DNA of 64,000 bases from Oscillospiraceae bacterium (lineage in GTDB: Bacteria > Bacillota > Clostridia > Oscillospirales > Ruminococcaceae): the NCBI GenBank assembly GCA_021200565.1, contig JAJQGJ010000024.1, positions 1 to 64,000 on the forward strand, in the 5' to 3' direction. Made by a program: the position numbers and the translations under genes. Under the pieces are notes generated by a model, which searched no databases, was not told where the DNA came from, and saw nothing but the letters and a program-made list of their open reading frames with translations. Below, in pieces: positions 9,257-19,434 of this stretch (the first letter of the stretch is position 1; every line of letters begins with the position of its first letter).

Positions 9257-9994
9257 TCAGACCCCGTAATCCGAGAAGATATATTCACATATGCCAGAGA
9301 AGAGTACGAATGCCACCTCGCTCTGGTATTCTTCAGTTTCCAGTTTATCCGCTTCCTCCTGATTCGAAAGGAAGCCGCACTCCGCCATGACAGCAGGGCA
9401 ATTTGCAAAATGCAGAAGATATATCTCGCTTCCGACAGGCTTCGTTTCCCGCTCGTTGTCCGGCTGAAGATACCTGACAAAGCTGCTTTGGAGAATCCCC
9501 GCCAGCTTTGCGCTCTCAGAGCTTTCCACAGTATAAAACATCTGCGCTCCCGAGTATTTCGAGTCGGTATAAGTATTCTGGTGGACAGAGATAAAAATCG
9601 CATTTTCGACAGAATTCACAATCGCCAGTCGGTTTTCCATGTCCGATTTTTTCTGGTTTCCAAGTCCCGTGATGCCGGGATCGTGGATGGAGGTGTCGGT
9701 TGAGCGTGTGACAATGGTGTCAAATCCAGCTGCTTCAAGCATCCCCTGAAGCCTCAGCATGATGCTGAGGTTGATGTCTTTTTCCTCAACACCGTTTATA
9801 CTGACGCACCCGCTGTCGATTCCGCCGTGACCGGCATCTAAGATGATAGTCGGATAGACACTTTCTGCTTCTGCATCTGCGGGGATAACCGCAATCGGCT
9901 CATCAGCCGTGCTTACAAATCCAAAAACCAGGAGAAAAGCGCAGAGCATCACGATAAGCGCACCAACCCGGTTAGTCCAAAGCTTCTTCAACAT
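9257..9994 (-). CDS. cwlD: N-acetylmuramoyl-L-alanine amidase, CwlD-like
   Basis: IILDAGHGGIDSG, HQNTYTDSKYSGAQMFY, VMAECGFLSNQEEA; N-terminal signal/TM. Confidence 0.88.
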   Translation of the reverse strand: MLKKLWTNRVGALIVMLCAFLLVFGFVSTADEPIAVIPADAEAESVYPTIILDAGHGGIDSGCVSINGVEEKDINLSIMLRLQGMLEAAGFDTIVTRSTDTSIHDPGITGLGNQKKSDMENRLAIVNSVENAIFISVHQNTYTDSKYSGAQMFYTVESSESAKLAGILQSSFVRYLQPDNERETKPVGSEIYLLHFANCPAVMAECGFLSNQEEADKLETEEYQSEVAFVLFSGICEYIFSDYGV

Positions 9995-10020
9995 AAGAAA
10001 ACCTCCGAAATCTGTTTTTA

Positions 10021-10038
10021 GTACAAACTTGTTTGTAC
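10021..10038. promoter_or_regulatory. candidate operator palindrome upstream of cwlD
   Basis: GTACAAAC-TT-GTTTGTAC, 8-bp perfect arms, about 26 bp upstream of the start codon. Confidence 0.45.
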
Positions 10039-10076
10039 AAACTTATGAGGTTGTCTTATAAATTATTCCGGACGGA

Positions 10077-10643
10077 TCACTTTCCGTAGACTATCTTTGC
10101 CTTCATATCATAGTTCTTGTACCCGACGTAGAATCCAATATAGCAGGTAGCAAGGAATGTAAGAGGCAGAATCGTTATGATAAGCAGCCCATACCAAGGC
10201 AAATCAACTGCCGCCATAGTGGTGCTGACTCCGTCAACTATAGTATTAGGAGCAAAAAGATACGTCCATGGCATGAAATAGAAGGTCAGAGTCTTATAGA
10301 GCGGGTAGAAGTCATACGAAACAACCCTGAATTTCGAGAGATAGACAAGTATCACATAGACATAGTTGATAAGAGTCGGGACAAGTCCCATAATAAATCC
10401 GAAATAGGAGTTGTCGACGCCGTCGAGCCTTGCATCCTTGACACCGGCTTTCTTTCCCGATTTCCAGGCAAAGTCGCCGTAAAGACAGACGCAGGCACCG
10501 GTTGAACATATTCCGAACACAACGCTCATGCCGACACCGATGCTCTGATAAGCCATCGGGAAGAACATGACAATTACAAATGCGGCAAGCTCACACACGA
10601 TAAGATAGAGTGCCGACTGAACCAAAAGCTTGGGTTTATTCAT
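10077..10643 (-). CDS. hypothetical multi-TM membrane protein
   Basis: ORF with ATG at 10643 (MNKPKLLVQSALYL) and RBS-like AAGGGTGATG. Confidence 0.7.
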   Translation of the reverse strand: MNKPKLLVQSALYLIVCELAAFVIVMFFPMAYQSIGVGMSVVFGICSTGACVCLYGDFAWKSGKKAGVKDARLDGVDNSYFGFIMGLVPTLINYVYVILVYLSKFRVVSYDFYPLYKTLTFYFMPWTYLFAPNTIVDGVSTTMAAVDLPWYGLLIITILPLTFLATCYIGFYVGYKNYDMKAKIVYGK

Positions 10644-10771
10644 AGTGGTATCATCACCCTTGAGAAAAGTAGTACCTACATTATATATCATTTTTCCTGA
10701 AAGCACAATCCACAAATAGAATTTTTCTGTCCGATTCGGGAATAATAGTCGAAGAAATGGAGGATTTCACT

Positions 10772-10951
10772 ATGAAGAAGATCAAAAAAGGCGATAACGT
10801 TCGCATCTACCAACCAAAAGGCGAGGTGATTCCTGTCTTCAAAGAAAACACAATAGTGGATAACTATACCGATGAGAATGGCAGAGTTTATAACCGTTCG
10901 GAAGAGAATATCCTTTTAGCCAGAGATGAAGTCGACGCCAACAAAAAATGA
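10772..10951 (+). CDS. small hypothetical protein (59 aa)
   Basis: MKKIKKGDNVRIYQPKGEVIPVF; GGAGGA RBS before ATG at 10772. Confidence 0.65.
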   Translation: MKKIKKGDNVRIYQPKGEVIPVFKENTIVDNYTDENGRVYNRSEENILLARDEVDANKK

Positions 10952-11046
10952 TTGCAAACCCGTGCGCAAAGTAGTATAATCACAGTAACGCTTTCTGACG
11001 AATCCACATATTTTAGCATTAACGAAAAGTGTATGGAGGAGTCAGA

Positions 11047-11349
11047 ATGGTACTTATAAAGTTAGCGATAGGGCTTGTGTTTGTTTTGGTGGTGTTCCTG
11101 GCGGTGGAGCTGATAAATGAGAACTATTGCCGAAAAGAAACAACATTTAAGCCGCAGGCGGAGATAAGAATATACTATGAGTCAGACTGCGAATGCTTCG
11201 AATGGCTGGTAGAAAGAATGAAAGAGTCGAAAGCTGTCCGGGACAGCAAGGCAAGGCTCATCGTAGTTGACACGGTCAGAACCGAAGAATCGAGAAAGTG
11301 GCTTATGAGCCTGCAGAAAAAGATGAACGGCGCATTTGAAATTGAGTAG
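11047..11349 (+). CDS. hypothetical membrane-anchored protein
   Basis: N-terminal TM MVLIKLAIGLVFVLVVFLAVEL; GGAGGAG RBS. Confidence 0.65.
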   Translation: MVLIKLAIGLVFVLVVFLAVELINENYCRKETTFKPQAEIRIYYESDCECFEWLVERMKESKAVRDSKARLIVVDTVRTEESRKWLMSLQKKMNGAFEIE

Positions 11350-11367
11350 AACCGAGGGGGTGAGAAG

Positions 11368-13620
11368 ATGGCGAAGCAGATGTCAAAGACAGAGGGCACA
11401 GAAGTTAAAGTTTCAGGAACCGTTGACAGCGTGACCTACCGCAACGACCAGAACGGTTTTGCCGTCATCACTCTCGACCTGGGCGATGAGCTGCTGACAG
11501 TTGTCGGCGACCTCGGAAATGTCGATGAAGGAGAAGAGCTGGAATTAACCGGCACTTTCAGCGAACACCCGAAGTTCGGTCATCAGTTCAAAGCGGCAAG
11601 CTGCATCCGCTCGCTTCCCGTCGAGGTCTCCCAGATTCAGAGATACTTAGCCAGCGGAGTCGTCAAGGGCATAGGACCGGTCACGGCGAAAGCGCTTGTC
11701 AAGAAGTTCGGCGCCGAAACCCTTGACATACTTGAAAATCACCCGGAACGCCTGACTGAGGTTAACGGAGTGACTGCGGATAAAGCCAAAAAGTATTCGG
11801 AAGAATTTCTTAAGGTAATCGGCTTCCGTAACGTAATCGGCTACTTCTCGAAGCTCGGAACACCGACAATGTACGGCGTCAAAGCCTGGAAGAGATACGG
11901 AGACAAAACCATCTCTCTCATTGACCATAACCCGTATATCCTCTGCGGCTCCGGTGTTGAGCTCCCGTTCATGACTGCCGAAGAGATAGCGAAAGACAAA
12001 GGCATTGCTCCCGACAACTACTTAAGGCTTTCAGCCGGAATCAAGTATGTCCTGAACGAAAACGCTTTTTCTGGTCACACCTGCCTTCCGAAAGAAAAGC
12101 TCATCGATATAGCATCCGATTTCTTAAAGTGCGATAAAGAGCTCATAAACAAGACAATAGTCTCCGAAGCCGAGGACGAATACTTATACATCTACATAAA
12201 AAAAGGCAAGCAATACGTCATGCTGAAGGAGTATTTCACCGCTGAGGATTATATTTCCCGCCGCCTTTCCATCATGAATTCCCTTGCATTCGACACCGGA
12301 ATCAACTATGATGAGGTAATAGACCTTGCCGAGGAAGAATTCGATATTACATATGAGGAAAAGCAACGTCTTGCCATCAATACAGCACTCTCAAAAGGCT
12401 TTATGATTTTAACAGGCGGACCCGGAACCGGCAAAACTACAACACTGAACGCAATAATCTCGCTTTTGGAGCAGCAGGGACAGAACGTCTTCATCTGCGC
12501 TCCCACCGGCAGAGCCGCCAAGCGTGCATCAGAGCTCACCGGCAGGGAAGCTATGACCATCCACAGGCTTTTAGGTGTAATCCCCTCTTCTGACAATCAG
12601 TTCCGATTCGAGCATGATGAAGAAAACCTCCTCGACTGCGACGCACTTGTAATAGATGAGATGTCTATGGTGGACGTTTTGCTGTTCGAATCGCTTCTTC
12701 GGGCAACCAAAATTAACTGCAAGCTCATAATGGTCGGCGACAGCGACCAGCTCCCGAGTGTCGGCGCCGGAAACCTTCTGCACGACATCATAAAGAGTGA
12801 CACAGTTCCCGTAATCGCATTGACCGAGATTTTTCGTCAGGCGAGCGAAAGCGCAATAGTCACAAATGCACATAAGATAGTCCGTGGCGAAATGCCCGAT
12901 CTTAGCCGGAATAACAGCGATTTCTTCTTCATGCAACGCCTCGATTTCCAGTCCTGTGCAGAGTTGACGGTGGATCTCTGCTTAAACCGGCTTCCGAAAA
13001 CCTACGGCTTCTCGCCGATAGACGACATCCAGGTTCTCACCCCCACAAGAAAGGGACCACTCGGAACGGTGGAGCTCAATAAGCTTCTCCAAGCCGAACT
13101 CAATCCACCGTCATATGAGAAGTCGGAGATAAAAACTCCTCAGTACACTTTCAGACTCGGCGACAAGGTTATGCAGGTCAAAAACGATTATGAGCTCGAG
13201 TGGAAGAAGGGCAAGGAGGAGGGCTCCGGAATCTTCAATGGTGACATCGGTGTCATAACCAAGCTCAACCGCATTTTAGGCGTCATGGAGATAGATTTCG
13301 ACGGAAGAATCTGCAAGTACGGCACCAAAAATCTTGACAACCTTGAGCTTTCCTATGCCGCAACGGTACATAAAAGCCAGGGCTGCGAGTTCGACGCTGT
13401 CATAATCCCGATTTTAGGCGGCTATGACAGGCTGTACTTTAGAAATCTCCTCTACACAGCCGTTACCCGTGCAAAAAAACTCCTTGTGATAGTCGGCTCT
13501 GCAAAGCGTCTTGAATTCATGGTCAGTAATAACCGAAGAATGAACCGCTACACCTGCCTTGAGGACATGCTCCGAAATGACAGCTTTGGCGGCGATAAAG
13601 AGGCTGAGCCGGATGAATAG
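11368..13620 (+). CDS. recD2: ATP-dependent RecD-like DNA helicase RecD2
   Basis: GGPGTGKTTTLNAI, DEMSMVD, GDSDQLPSVGAGN, AATVHKSQGCEFD; N-terminal OB/HhH region. Confidence 0.95.
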   Translation: MAKQMSKTEGTEVKVSGTVDSVTYRNDQNGFAVITLDLGDELLTVVGDLGNVDEGEELELTGTFSEHPKFGHQFKAASCIRSLPVEVSQIQRYLASGVVKGIGPVTAKALVKKFGAETLDILENHPERLTEVNGVTADKAKKYSEEFLKVIGFRNVIGYFSKLGTPTMYGVKAWKRYGDKTISLIDHNPYILCGSGVELPFMTAEEIAKDKGIAPDNYLRLSAGIKYVLNENAFSGHTCLPKEKLIDIASDFLKCDKELINKTIVSEAEDEYLYIYIKKGKQYVMLKEYFTAEDYISRRLSIMNSLAFDTGINYDEVIDLAEEEFDITYEEKQRLAINTALSKGFMILTGGPGTGKTTTLNAIISLLEQQGQNVFICAPTGRAAKRASELTGREAMTIHRLLGVIPSSDNQFRFEHDEENLLDCDALVIDEMSMVDVLLFESLLRATKINCKLIMVGDSDQLPSVGAGNLLHDIIKSDTVPVIALTEIFRQASESAIVTNAHKIVRGEMPDLSRNNSDFFFMQRLDFQSCAELTVDLCLNRLPKTYGFSPIDDIQVLTPTRKGPLGTVELNKLLQAELNPPSYEKSEIKTPQYTFRLGDKVMQVKNDYELEWKKGKEEGSGIFNGDIGVITKLNRILGVMEIDFDGRICKYGTKNLDNLELSYAATVHKSQGCEFDAVIIPILGGYDRLYFRNLLYTAVTRAKKLLVIVGSAKRLEFMVSNNRRMNRYTCLEDMLRNDSFGGDKEAEPDE

Positions 13621-14296
13621 AGTGCTGTCAAAGATTATAAGCTTCGTCTATCCCAACAGATGCGGCTTCTGTGGCTCTGTCATCCAGCATGACAAGCTCG
13701 TATGTGCAAGATGCGCTGACAGAGTTGGACGTGAGATCGAACGCTCAAAGGCTCAGTTTCCTTTGTATCTCAGCGTCGGCGAAGTCAACTTTTCCGGATG
13801 TGTAGCGGCTGGTAGCTATGATGGAGCGATCAGAGACGGTGTTCTTCGGCTGAAGTACCATTTCGGGATGAACGCAGCAAAATATCTCGTGCCGGAGCTT
13901 CGGGACAATCTTCTGCGGGCAGGCATAGTCTCTCAGTGCGACATGATAACCTTCGTCCCGATGACTATGACCCGCAAAAATAAATACGGCTACAATCAGG
14001 CGGAAGTGATAGCCAGGCTTTTGTCAAAAGAGCTTGGAATCCCGGTTGAAAGAAATCTCATCAAAAAGAAGCACACAAGAAAAGCTCAGCATGAGCAGAC
14101 TCTGGAAAACCGCAGAATTTTAGCATCGAAGGTATATAAATCCGGAAGGAGCAGAATGGATCTTAACGGCAAAACGGTTCTTCTCTGCGACGATATAATC
14201 ACCAGTGGAAGCACCCTTTCCGAGTGTGCAAGGGTTTTAAAAGCCAGAGGAGCCGAAAAGGTCTACTGTGCTGTTCTGGCTCAGTTGGCGGAATGA
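13613..14296 (+). CDS. comF: ComF family amidophosphoribosyltransferase
   Basis: CGFCGSVI..CARC Zn motif; VLLCDDIITSGSTLSECARVL PRPP motif; ATGA overlap with recD2. Confidence 0.9.
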   Translation: MNRVLSKIISFVYPNRCGFCGSVIQHDKLVCARCADRVGREIERSKAQFPLYLSVGEVNFSGCVAAGSYDGAIRDGVLRLKYHFGMNAAKYLVPELRDNLLRAGIVSQCDMITFVPMTMTRKNKYGYNQAEVIARLLSKELGIPVERNLIKKKHTRKAQHEQTLENRRILASKVYKSGRSRMDLNGKTVLLCDDIITSGSTLSECARVLKARGAEKVYCAVLAQLAE

Positions 14297-14318
14297 AAAG
14301 AAAGTAAGGAGGTGCCAC

Positions 14319-15326
14319 ATGTCGAGGCTTGATCTTGGAATAGACCTTGGTACAGCAAACATAATAATCATGACCGGCGGCAAGGCAGTCCTCAATGAAC
14401 CGACGGTAATCGCATTCAACAGAAATACTGAAGAGGTAGTCGCATTCGGCAACGACGCCTACAAGATGATAGGCAGAAATCCTCCCCATATAGCGGTCAT
14501 CAAGCCACTCAAGGATGGCGTCATCTCGAATAATGACATGGCGCAGGAGCTTATCCGGCTCTGCATTCTGAAAGTCATTGGTCATCGTCTCATCAACCCC
14601 CGGATCGTCATGTGCGTTCCGTCCGGAATAACAACCGTTGAGAGAAAGGCAGTTGTCGAAAGCGCAGTATCAGCCGGCGCCCGAACTGTCTACTTAATAG
14701 AAGAGCCTGTGGCAGCCCTCCTGGGAGCGGGAGCCGACATTCTCAAGCCATATGGACAGATGGTAGTCGATATAGGAGGAGGAACCACCGACATAGCCGT
14801 CACTTCTCTTGGAGGAGTAGTTGCATCAGCATCGGTGAAGTGTGCCGGAAACACCCTCGACAAAGCGATAGCAAAGCATGTTGCCGATAAATATCGGCTT
14901 CTGATAGGGGAGAAAGCTGCTGAGGAGCTGAAAAAGAGCACTGCAAACGTCTTCTGGTCGTCTGATGAACCCACAGCCACCGTCACCGGGAGAAGCCTCA
15001 TAAACGGGCTTCCAGCCTCAGTCAAAGTAAGCGAGCAGGACATAACCATGGCTATCCAGGAGAATATCGACACGATAATCGAAGCCATAATGTCTGTATT
15101 CGAAAAAACGCCACCCGAGCTTGCCGGAGACATAATAGAGTCGGGAATCATCCTGACCGGAGGCGGTGCGCTTATCAAGGGCTTGGATCTCTACATAACC
15201 CGTGAAACGGGCGTCCAATGCCACATAGCCGAAGATCCGATGGGCTGTGTCGCAAGGGGAACTTATCGAGTTTTCTCCATCCAGGATAAACTCCGCAACG
15301 GCTTTGAAAAAGTATCTGTATTTTAA
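14319..15326 (+). CDS. mreB: MreB/Mbl-family cell shape protein
   Basis: LGIDLGTANIIIM, PSGITTVERKAV, DIGGGTTDIAVTSLGG, LTGGGALI. Confidence 0.93.
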   Translation: MSRLDLGIDLGTANIIIMTGGKAVLNEPTVIAFNRNTEEVVAFGNDAYKMIGRNPPHIAVIKPLKDGVISNNDMAQELIRLCILKVIGHRLINPRIVMCVPSGITTVERKAVVESAVSAGARTVYLIEEPVAALLGAGADILKPYGQMVVDIGGGTTDIAVTSLGGVVASASVKCAGNTLDKAIAKHVADKYRLLIGEKAAEELKKSTANVFWSSDEPTATVTGRSLINGLPASVKVSEQDITMAIQENIDTIIEAIMSVFEKTPPELAGDIIESGIILTGGGALIKGLDLYITRETGVQCHIAEDPMGCVARGTYRVFSIQDKLRNGFEKVSVF

Positions 15327-15358
15327 AAGGACTCGTGACGTAGCGAGTCCTTTTCTTG
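15325..15358 (+). terminator. intrinsic terminator after mreB
   Basis: AAAAGGACTCG/CGAGTCCTTTT hairpin. Confidence 0.85.
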
Positions 15359-15410
15359 TGAATAATATTGCCAATTTCCGCCAATAATCCTTCCAGAAAG
15401 GCGGGATAAC

Positions 15411-16007
15411 ATGCGGAAAATCACAATAAGCATACTTTTGGCACTGATACTATCTCTGATAGCCCGAGGAGTAGCTGGAGCTGCAGAGGTAGGGAACACC
15501 ACCTCGAAGCTAATCCGTCTCCACGTCGTCGCCAACTCAGACAGCGAGGAAGACCAGTCAGAAAAGCTCGAAGTCCGTGATGCCGTTCTGGAATACGTTT
15601 CAGAGCTGACTAAGGATGCCGCTTCCAAATCAGATGCAGTAGAGCTGATAAACTCTCATATTGATAATATTACAAGCGTAGCCAAATCGGTCACATATAA
15701 GAACATCTCAGTCTCATACGAAACCGTATTAGTCGACAAGCGGGAATACGACAATTTCACTCTGCCTTGCGGCTACTACGACGCTCTCTGCATCCTGATA
15801 GGTGAAGGGAAAGGCAGAAACTGGTGGTGTGTCCTCTATCCCTCACTCTGCGTCTCAGGAGCGATTTCGATAGAGGAGACGCTTGACGAAGAAGACCTGA
15901 TAATCATCCAACAACCTGAGAAGGTTCAGTACAAGCTCTTCTGCTTTGAACTTTGGCAGAAGGTAAAAAGCCTCTTCACCGACAGTAAAAGTCTTGTTGG
16001 GACATAG
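15411..16007 (+). CDS. spoIIR: stage II sporulation protein R
   Basis: LIRLHVVANSDSEEDQ.LKLEVRDAVL-type motif, CGYYDALCILIGEGKGRNWWCVLYPSLC. Confidence 0.93.
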   Translation: MRKITISILLALILSLIARGVAGAAEVGNTTSKLIRLHVVANSDSEEDQSEKLEVRDAVLEYVSELTKDAASKSDAVELINSHIDNITSVAKSVTYKNISVSYETVLVDKREYDNFTLPCGYYDALCILIGEGKGRNWWCVLYPSLCVSGAISIEETLDEEDLIIIQQPEKVQYKLFCFELWQKVKSLFTDSKSLVGT

Positions 16008-16068
16008 TACACATTGACAATATTCAAATCTCGATGTAAAATAGAAATAAATGAAAGGAGCGAGGACA

Positions 16069-19000
16069 ATGCTAAGAATAGTAACCGGCGAATACCCGGA
16101 TGAAAAAATGGTCATGTACGGGCGTGAAATCAAGACTTTACTCGAAGACAGTAAAGACGTTTTATGCGTCATCCCCGACCAGTTCTCGTTCCAGTTCGAC
16201 AAGATGCTCTATAGTGAACTTGGAGCAAAGGATTTCAATAGGGTGGAAGTCAAGAGCTTCCGCAGGCTTTCCGATGAGATACTGACCTCAGCTTTAGCTG
16301 GCGGTGCGCAGCCAAGCGGCACAATAATGCGTCCGGAAGAGAAAATCCCGATAATATACCTGACCCTGAAAGAAGTTCGCCGCAAGAAAGCCTTGAAAGC
16401 CCTGACCAGGTTCTTAGACAAGCCCGCATTCATAGATGAAATCGGTTCTGTTATAGAATCCCTCATCCGTTCCGAAACAACAGTCGAGCAGCTATATTCT
16501 GGTGCCGAGCGAATAGAGGGAACAGCCGGCGACAAGCTTTTCGACATCGCCTTAATTTATGAGGAGTATCTAAGAAAGCTTTCCGAGCGGGGATTGCGTG
16601 ACGAAAGCTCAATAATCTCTGCCGGAGCGGTCATAGCCGACACTCATGAAGCTTTCAGAGGCAAATACATATATGTTGACCGCTTCAATAATTTCTCCCA
16701 GGACGAGCTTTCGATGCTCAGATGCATGATTCGTGATGCCATCGAAGTCAGCGTCTCGGTCACCCTTCCCGAAGGTGAAAAGCACACCCCCACATCGGTA
16801 TATTCCCAGTCGTTCGAAACGAAAGACAGCCTTACATCTCTTTGCAGGAGCCTTGACAAGAGCTGTCGCCTTGCCTCCTGCACAAGTAAGCCTGTAAAGC
16901 AAAACGGCATTACAGAGCTTTCCGATTGTGTCAACGGCAACTTCGCTGCCGGAAAGAATAGCAGTTTTTCTGAGCCCGACGGCAGCGTCAGGATTTATTC
17001 CTGCCGTTCAATCTATGATGAAGCCGATTTCGTTGCTGCAAGCATACGGGAGCTTGTTTCATCTGGAAAGTATACATATAACGATATTTCGGTAATCGCA
17101 AGCGACATTTCCAATTACGAAGACGCAATCGAAGCGTCCTTCGAAAAGTACGACATCCCATACTTCTTAGATCAGAAGCATAAGGCATCGGACATGTCTG
17201 TAATGCTCTTTGCCTTTGCACTTATAGATGCTGCCTCCACCCGCAAGCCGGACACCGACAGGATTATGAAATATGTCCGTTCACCATTTTCCGAGTTCGA
17301 CGAGCTTGAAACCTCACTTATCGAAGACTACACCGTCCGCTGGAACGTCGACGGTGAAATGTGGCTAAGCGATTTCACGGTAGGTGAAGAAAAAGAGCTT
17401 TCCACGCTCAATTCCCTCAGATCAAGAATAATTGAACCGCTAAGGAAGCTCCACGATGCCTGCAGGTCAGCCGACGCCAGGACAGTAGCCGCCGCATTCA
17501 GCGACTGCCTTGAGGAAAGCCGTCTGACCAAGCGTGCCAGAGACATAATCGAGAGCTACTATGACGAGGATGAAAAGTTAGAAGCCGCAAGACAGTTCAA
17601 GCAGCTCTGGAATGCGCTGATGAATTCAGTCGCCGCCATCTACAACACAATCGGCGACGATAAGCTCACCCTTAAGGAATTCGGCGAGCTCCTCAAGCTC
17701 TCGCTTTCCGACAGCGGAATCTCGAACCCTCCGCAGAAGCTTTCCTGTGTCGTAATCTCCGATCTCGCACGCTCAGTGATAACCTCGCCCAAGGTCGCAT
17801 TCACTATGGGAGCAAACGACGGCATCTTTCCGAACGACTCGAAGAAAACCGGAATTTTCAGTGGGCGTGACGCTGAGCTTCTGGAGAGGGAAGGGCTCAA
17901 GTTTGAAATAAGCGACGAGCACAGGCTTTCTGGCAGCAGATTTGATTGCTACACAGCCCTCACCTGCCCGAGCGACCTTGAAATTATTTCCTACGCAGTT
18001 TCCGACACCACCGGACGGCACTTAAGACCATCGATAACCGTCACAAGAGCTATCAAGCGCCTCGATATACAACCTGTAAAGGCAGACAGCTTGCCACTAT
18101 CCTTCTACTGCTCTGCACCCGAAGCAGCGTTTTATCGCTACTGCATCGGCGAAAGCACAGACGAAACCGAGCTCGTTGCAGTTAGGAAATCCCTTGAAAC
18201 TCTGCCTGAGTTCAGAGAGCGGCTTCATCGCCTCGAAGCTTCCAAAAATCCTCATGGTCACCGCCTGTCACCGGCAGTTGCAAAAGAAACATTCGCCAAG
18301 CATGACATAAACGTCACCGCTAGCAGAATCGATACATATAATCACTGTCCTTTCAGCTATTTCATCCGCTATGGCTTAGGAATAGAGCCAGTTGAGCCGA
18401 TGACAATCAACCCTGCCAACCGTGGCTCGGTTATGCATTTCGTCTTTGAAAATGTTCTCGAGCGTTTCGGTGATGGCTTCGATAAGGCAACCGACAGCGA
18501 AATAGAATCTGCAGTTTCTGAGTTTCTTGAAATCTATGAGAAGGAGAACTTAGGTGGTGATTTCGGCAAAAACTTCAAGTTCAAAGCCGACTATGAACGC
18601 CTGGCGTCCGCATGCTGCGAAATTCTCTTCAACATCCGTGAAGAATACGAGGTGTCAAGGTTCCGACCTGTACGCTTTGAATATGACCTTTCCCGTGAAA
18701 ACGGCGAAAGCGTTCTCTCAATTCCGATAAATCAGAACCTTAAAATAAACATCCGTGGCATAGTTGACCGAATCGACGCTTATGAGGCGGAAGACAGCAA
18801 GAAGTATATCCGTGTAGTCGATTACAAAACCGGCAGCAAAGCATTCAGATTTGAGGACATCTATAACGGTCTCAACCTCCAGCTGCTTCTCTACATGGTT
18901 GCCCTGACCGAGGGAACGGATGAGAGCTTCCGTGATTGCACACCAGCCGGAATTTTTTATATGAAAGCCGGATTCTTAGAGTGTGATGACGACTATTCGC

Positions 19001-19434
19001 CGCTTTCAGACAGCGCAGAAGACCGCCTAAGACGCCGTGCCGAACAGCTGAAACGCTCCGGGCTCATTCTTGAAAATGACGACGCAGTCACCGCCATGGA
19101 TGAAAATATTTCTGGGAAATACGTCCCTGTCAAGAAGAAGCGTGACGGAAGCTATACCAAGCAGTCATGCCTCATTTCGGAAGAGAGCTTCAGACTTCTG
19201 CGCAACTTTGCCAAAAGCAAGACCGTTCAGTTCGGAAATGATCTTTTGAACGGCAAAATAGATGCGGTTCCAGTCGGACCCGATTCTATACACGTCAGAT
19301 GTTCAAATTGCGGTTATCAGTCGGTCTGCGCCCGTGCGGGATACATCTATAAGCCAGTAACCGAAGAAGACGGTGATAAACTGAAAGCCGAGATAAAATA
19401 TGGAGGTGAACCCGATGCCGAACTGGACACCTGA
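16069..19434 (+). CDS. addB: helicase-exonuclease AddAB subunit AddB
   Basis: C-terminal nuclease VVDYKTGSKAFRF; Fe-S-like cysteines CSNCGYQSVC; precedes addA. Confidence 0.93.
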   Translation: MLRIVTGEYPDEKMVMYGREIKTLLEDSKDVLCVIPDQFSFQFDKMLYSELGAKDFNRVEVKSFRRLSDEILTSALAGGAQPSGTIMRPEEKIPIIYLTLKEVRRKKALKALTRFLDKPAFIDEIGSVIESLIRSETTVEQLYSGAERIEGTAGDKLFDIALIYEEYLRKLSERGLRDESSIISAGAVIADTHEAFRGKYIYVDRFNNFSQDELSMLRCMIRDAIEVSVSVTLPEGEKHTPTSVYSQSFETKDSLTSLCRSLDKSCRLASCTSKPVKQNGITELSDCVNGNFAAGKNSSFSEPDGSVRIYSCRSIYDEADFVAASIRELVSSGKYTYNDISVIASDISNYEDAIEASFEKYDIPYFLDQKHKASDMSVMLFAFALIDAASTRKPDTDRIMKYVRSPFSEFDELETSLIEDYTVRWNVDGEMWLSDFTVGEEKELSTLNSLRSRIIEPLRKLHDACRSADARTVAAAFSDCLEESRLTKRARDIIESYYDEDEKLEAARQFKQLWNALMNSVAAIYNTIGDDKLTLKEFGELLKLSLSDSGISNPPQKLSCVVISDLARSVITSPKVAFTMGANDGIFPNDSKKTGIFSGRDAELLEREGLKFEISDEHRLSGSRFDCYTALTCPSDLEIISYAVSDTTGRHLRPSITVTRAIKRLDIQPVKADSLPLSFYCSAPEAAFYRYCIGESTDETELVAVRKSLETLPEFRERLHRLEASKNPHGHRLSPAVAKETFAKHDINVTASRIDTYNHCPFSYFIRYGLGIEPVEPMTINPANRGSVMHFVFENVLERFGDGFDKATDSEIESAVSEFLEIYEKENLGGDFGKNFKFKADYERLASACCEILFNIREEYEVSRFRPVRFEYDLSRENGESVLSIPINQNLKINIRGIVDRIDAYEAEDSKKYIRVVDYKTGSKAFRFEDIYNGLNLQLLLYMVALTEGTDESFRDCTPAGIFYMKAGFLECDDDYSPLSDSAEDRLRRRAEQLKRSGLILENDDAVTAMDENISGKYVPVKKKRDGSYTKQSCLISEESFRLLRNFAKSKTVQFGNDLLNGKIDAVPVGPDSIHVRCSNCGYQSVCARAGYIYKPVTEEDGDKLKAEIKYGGEPDAELDT

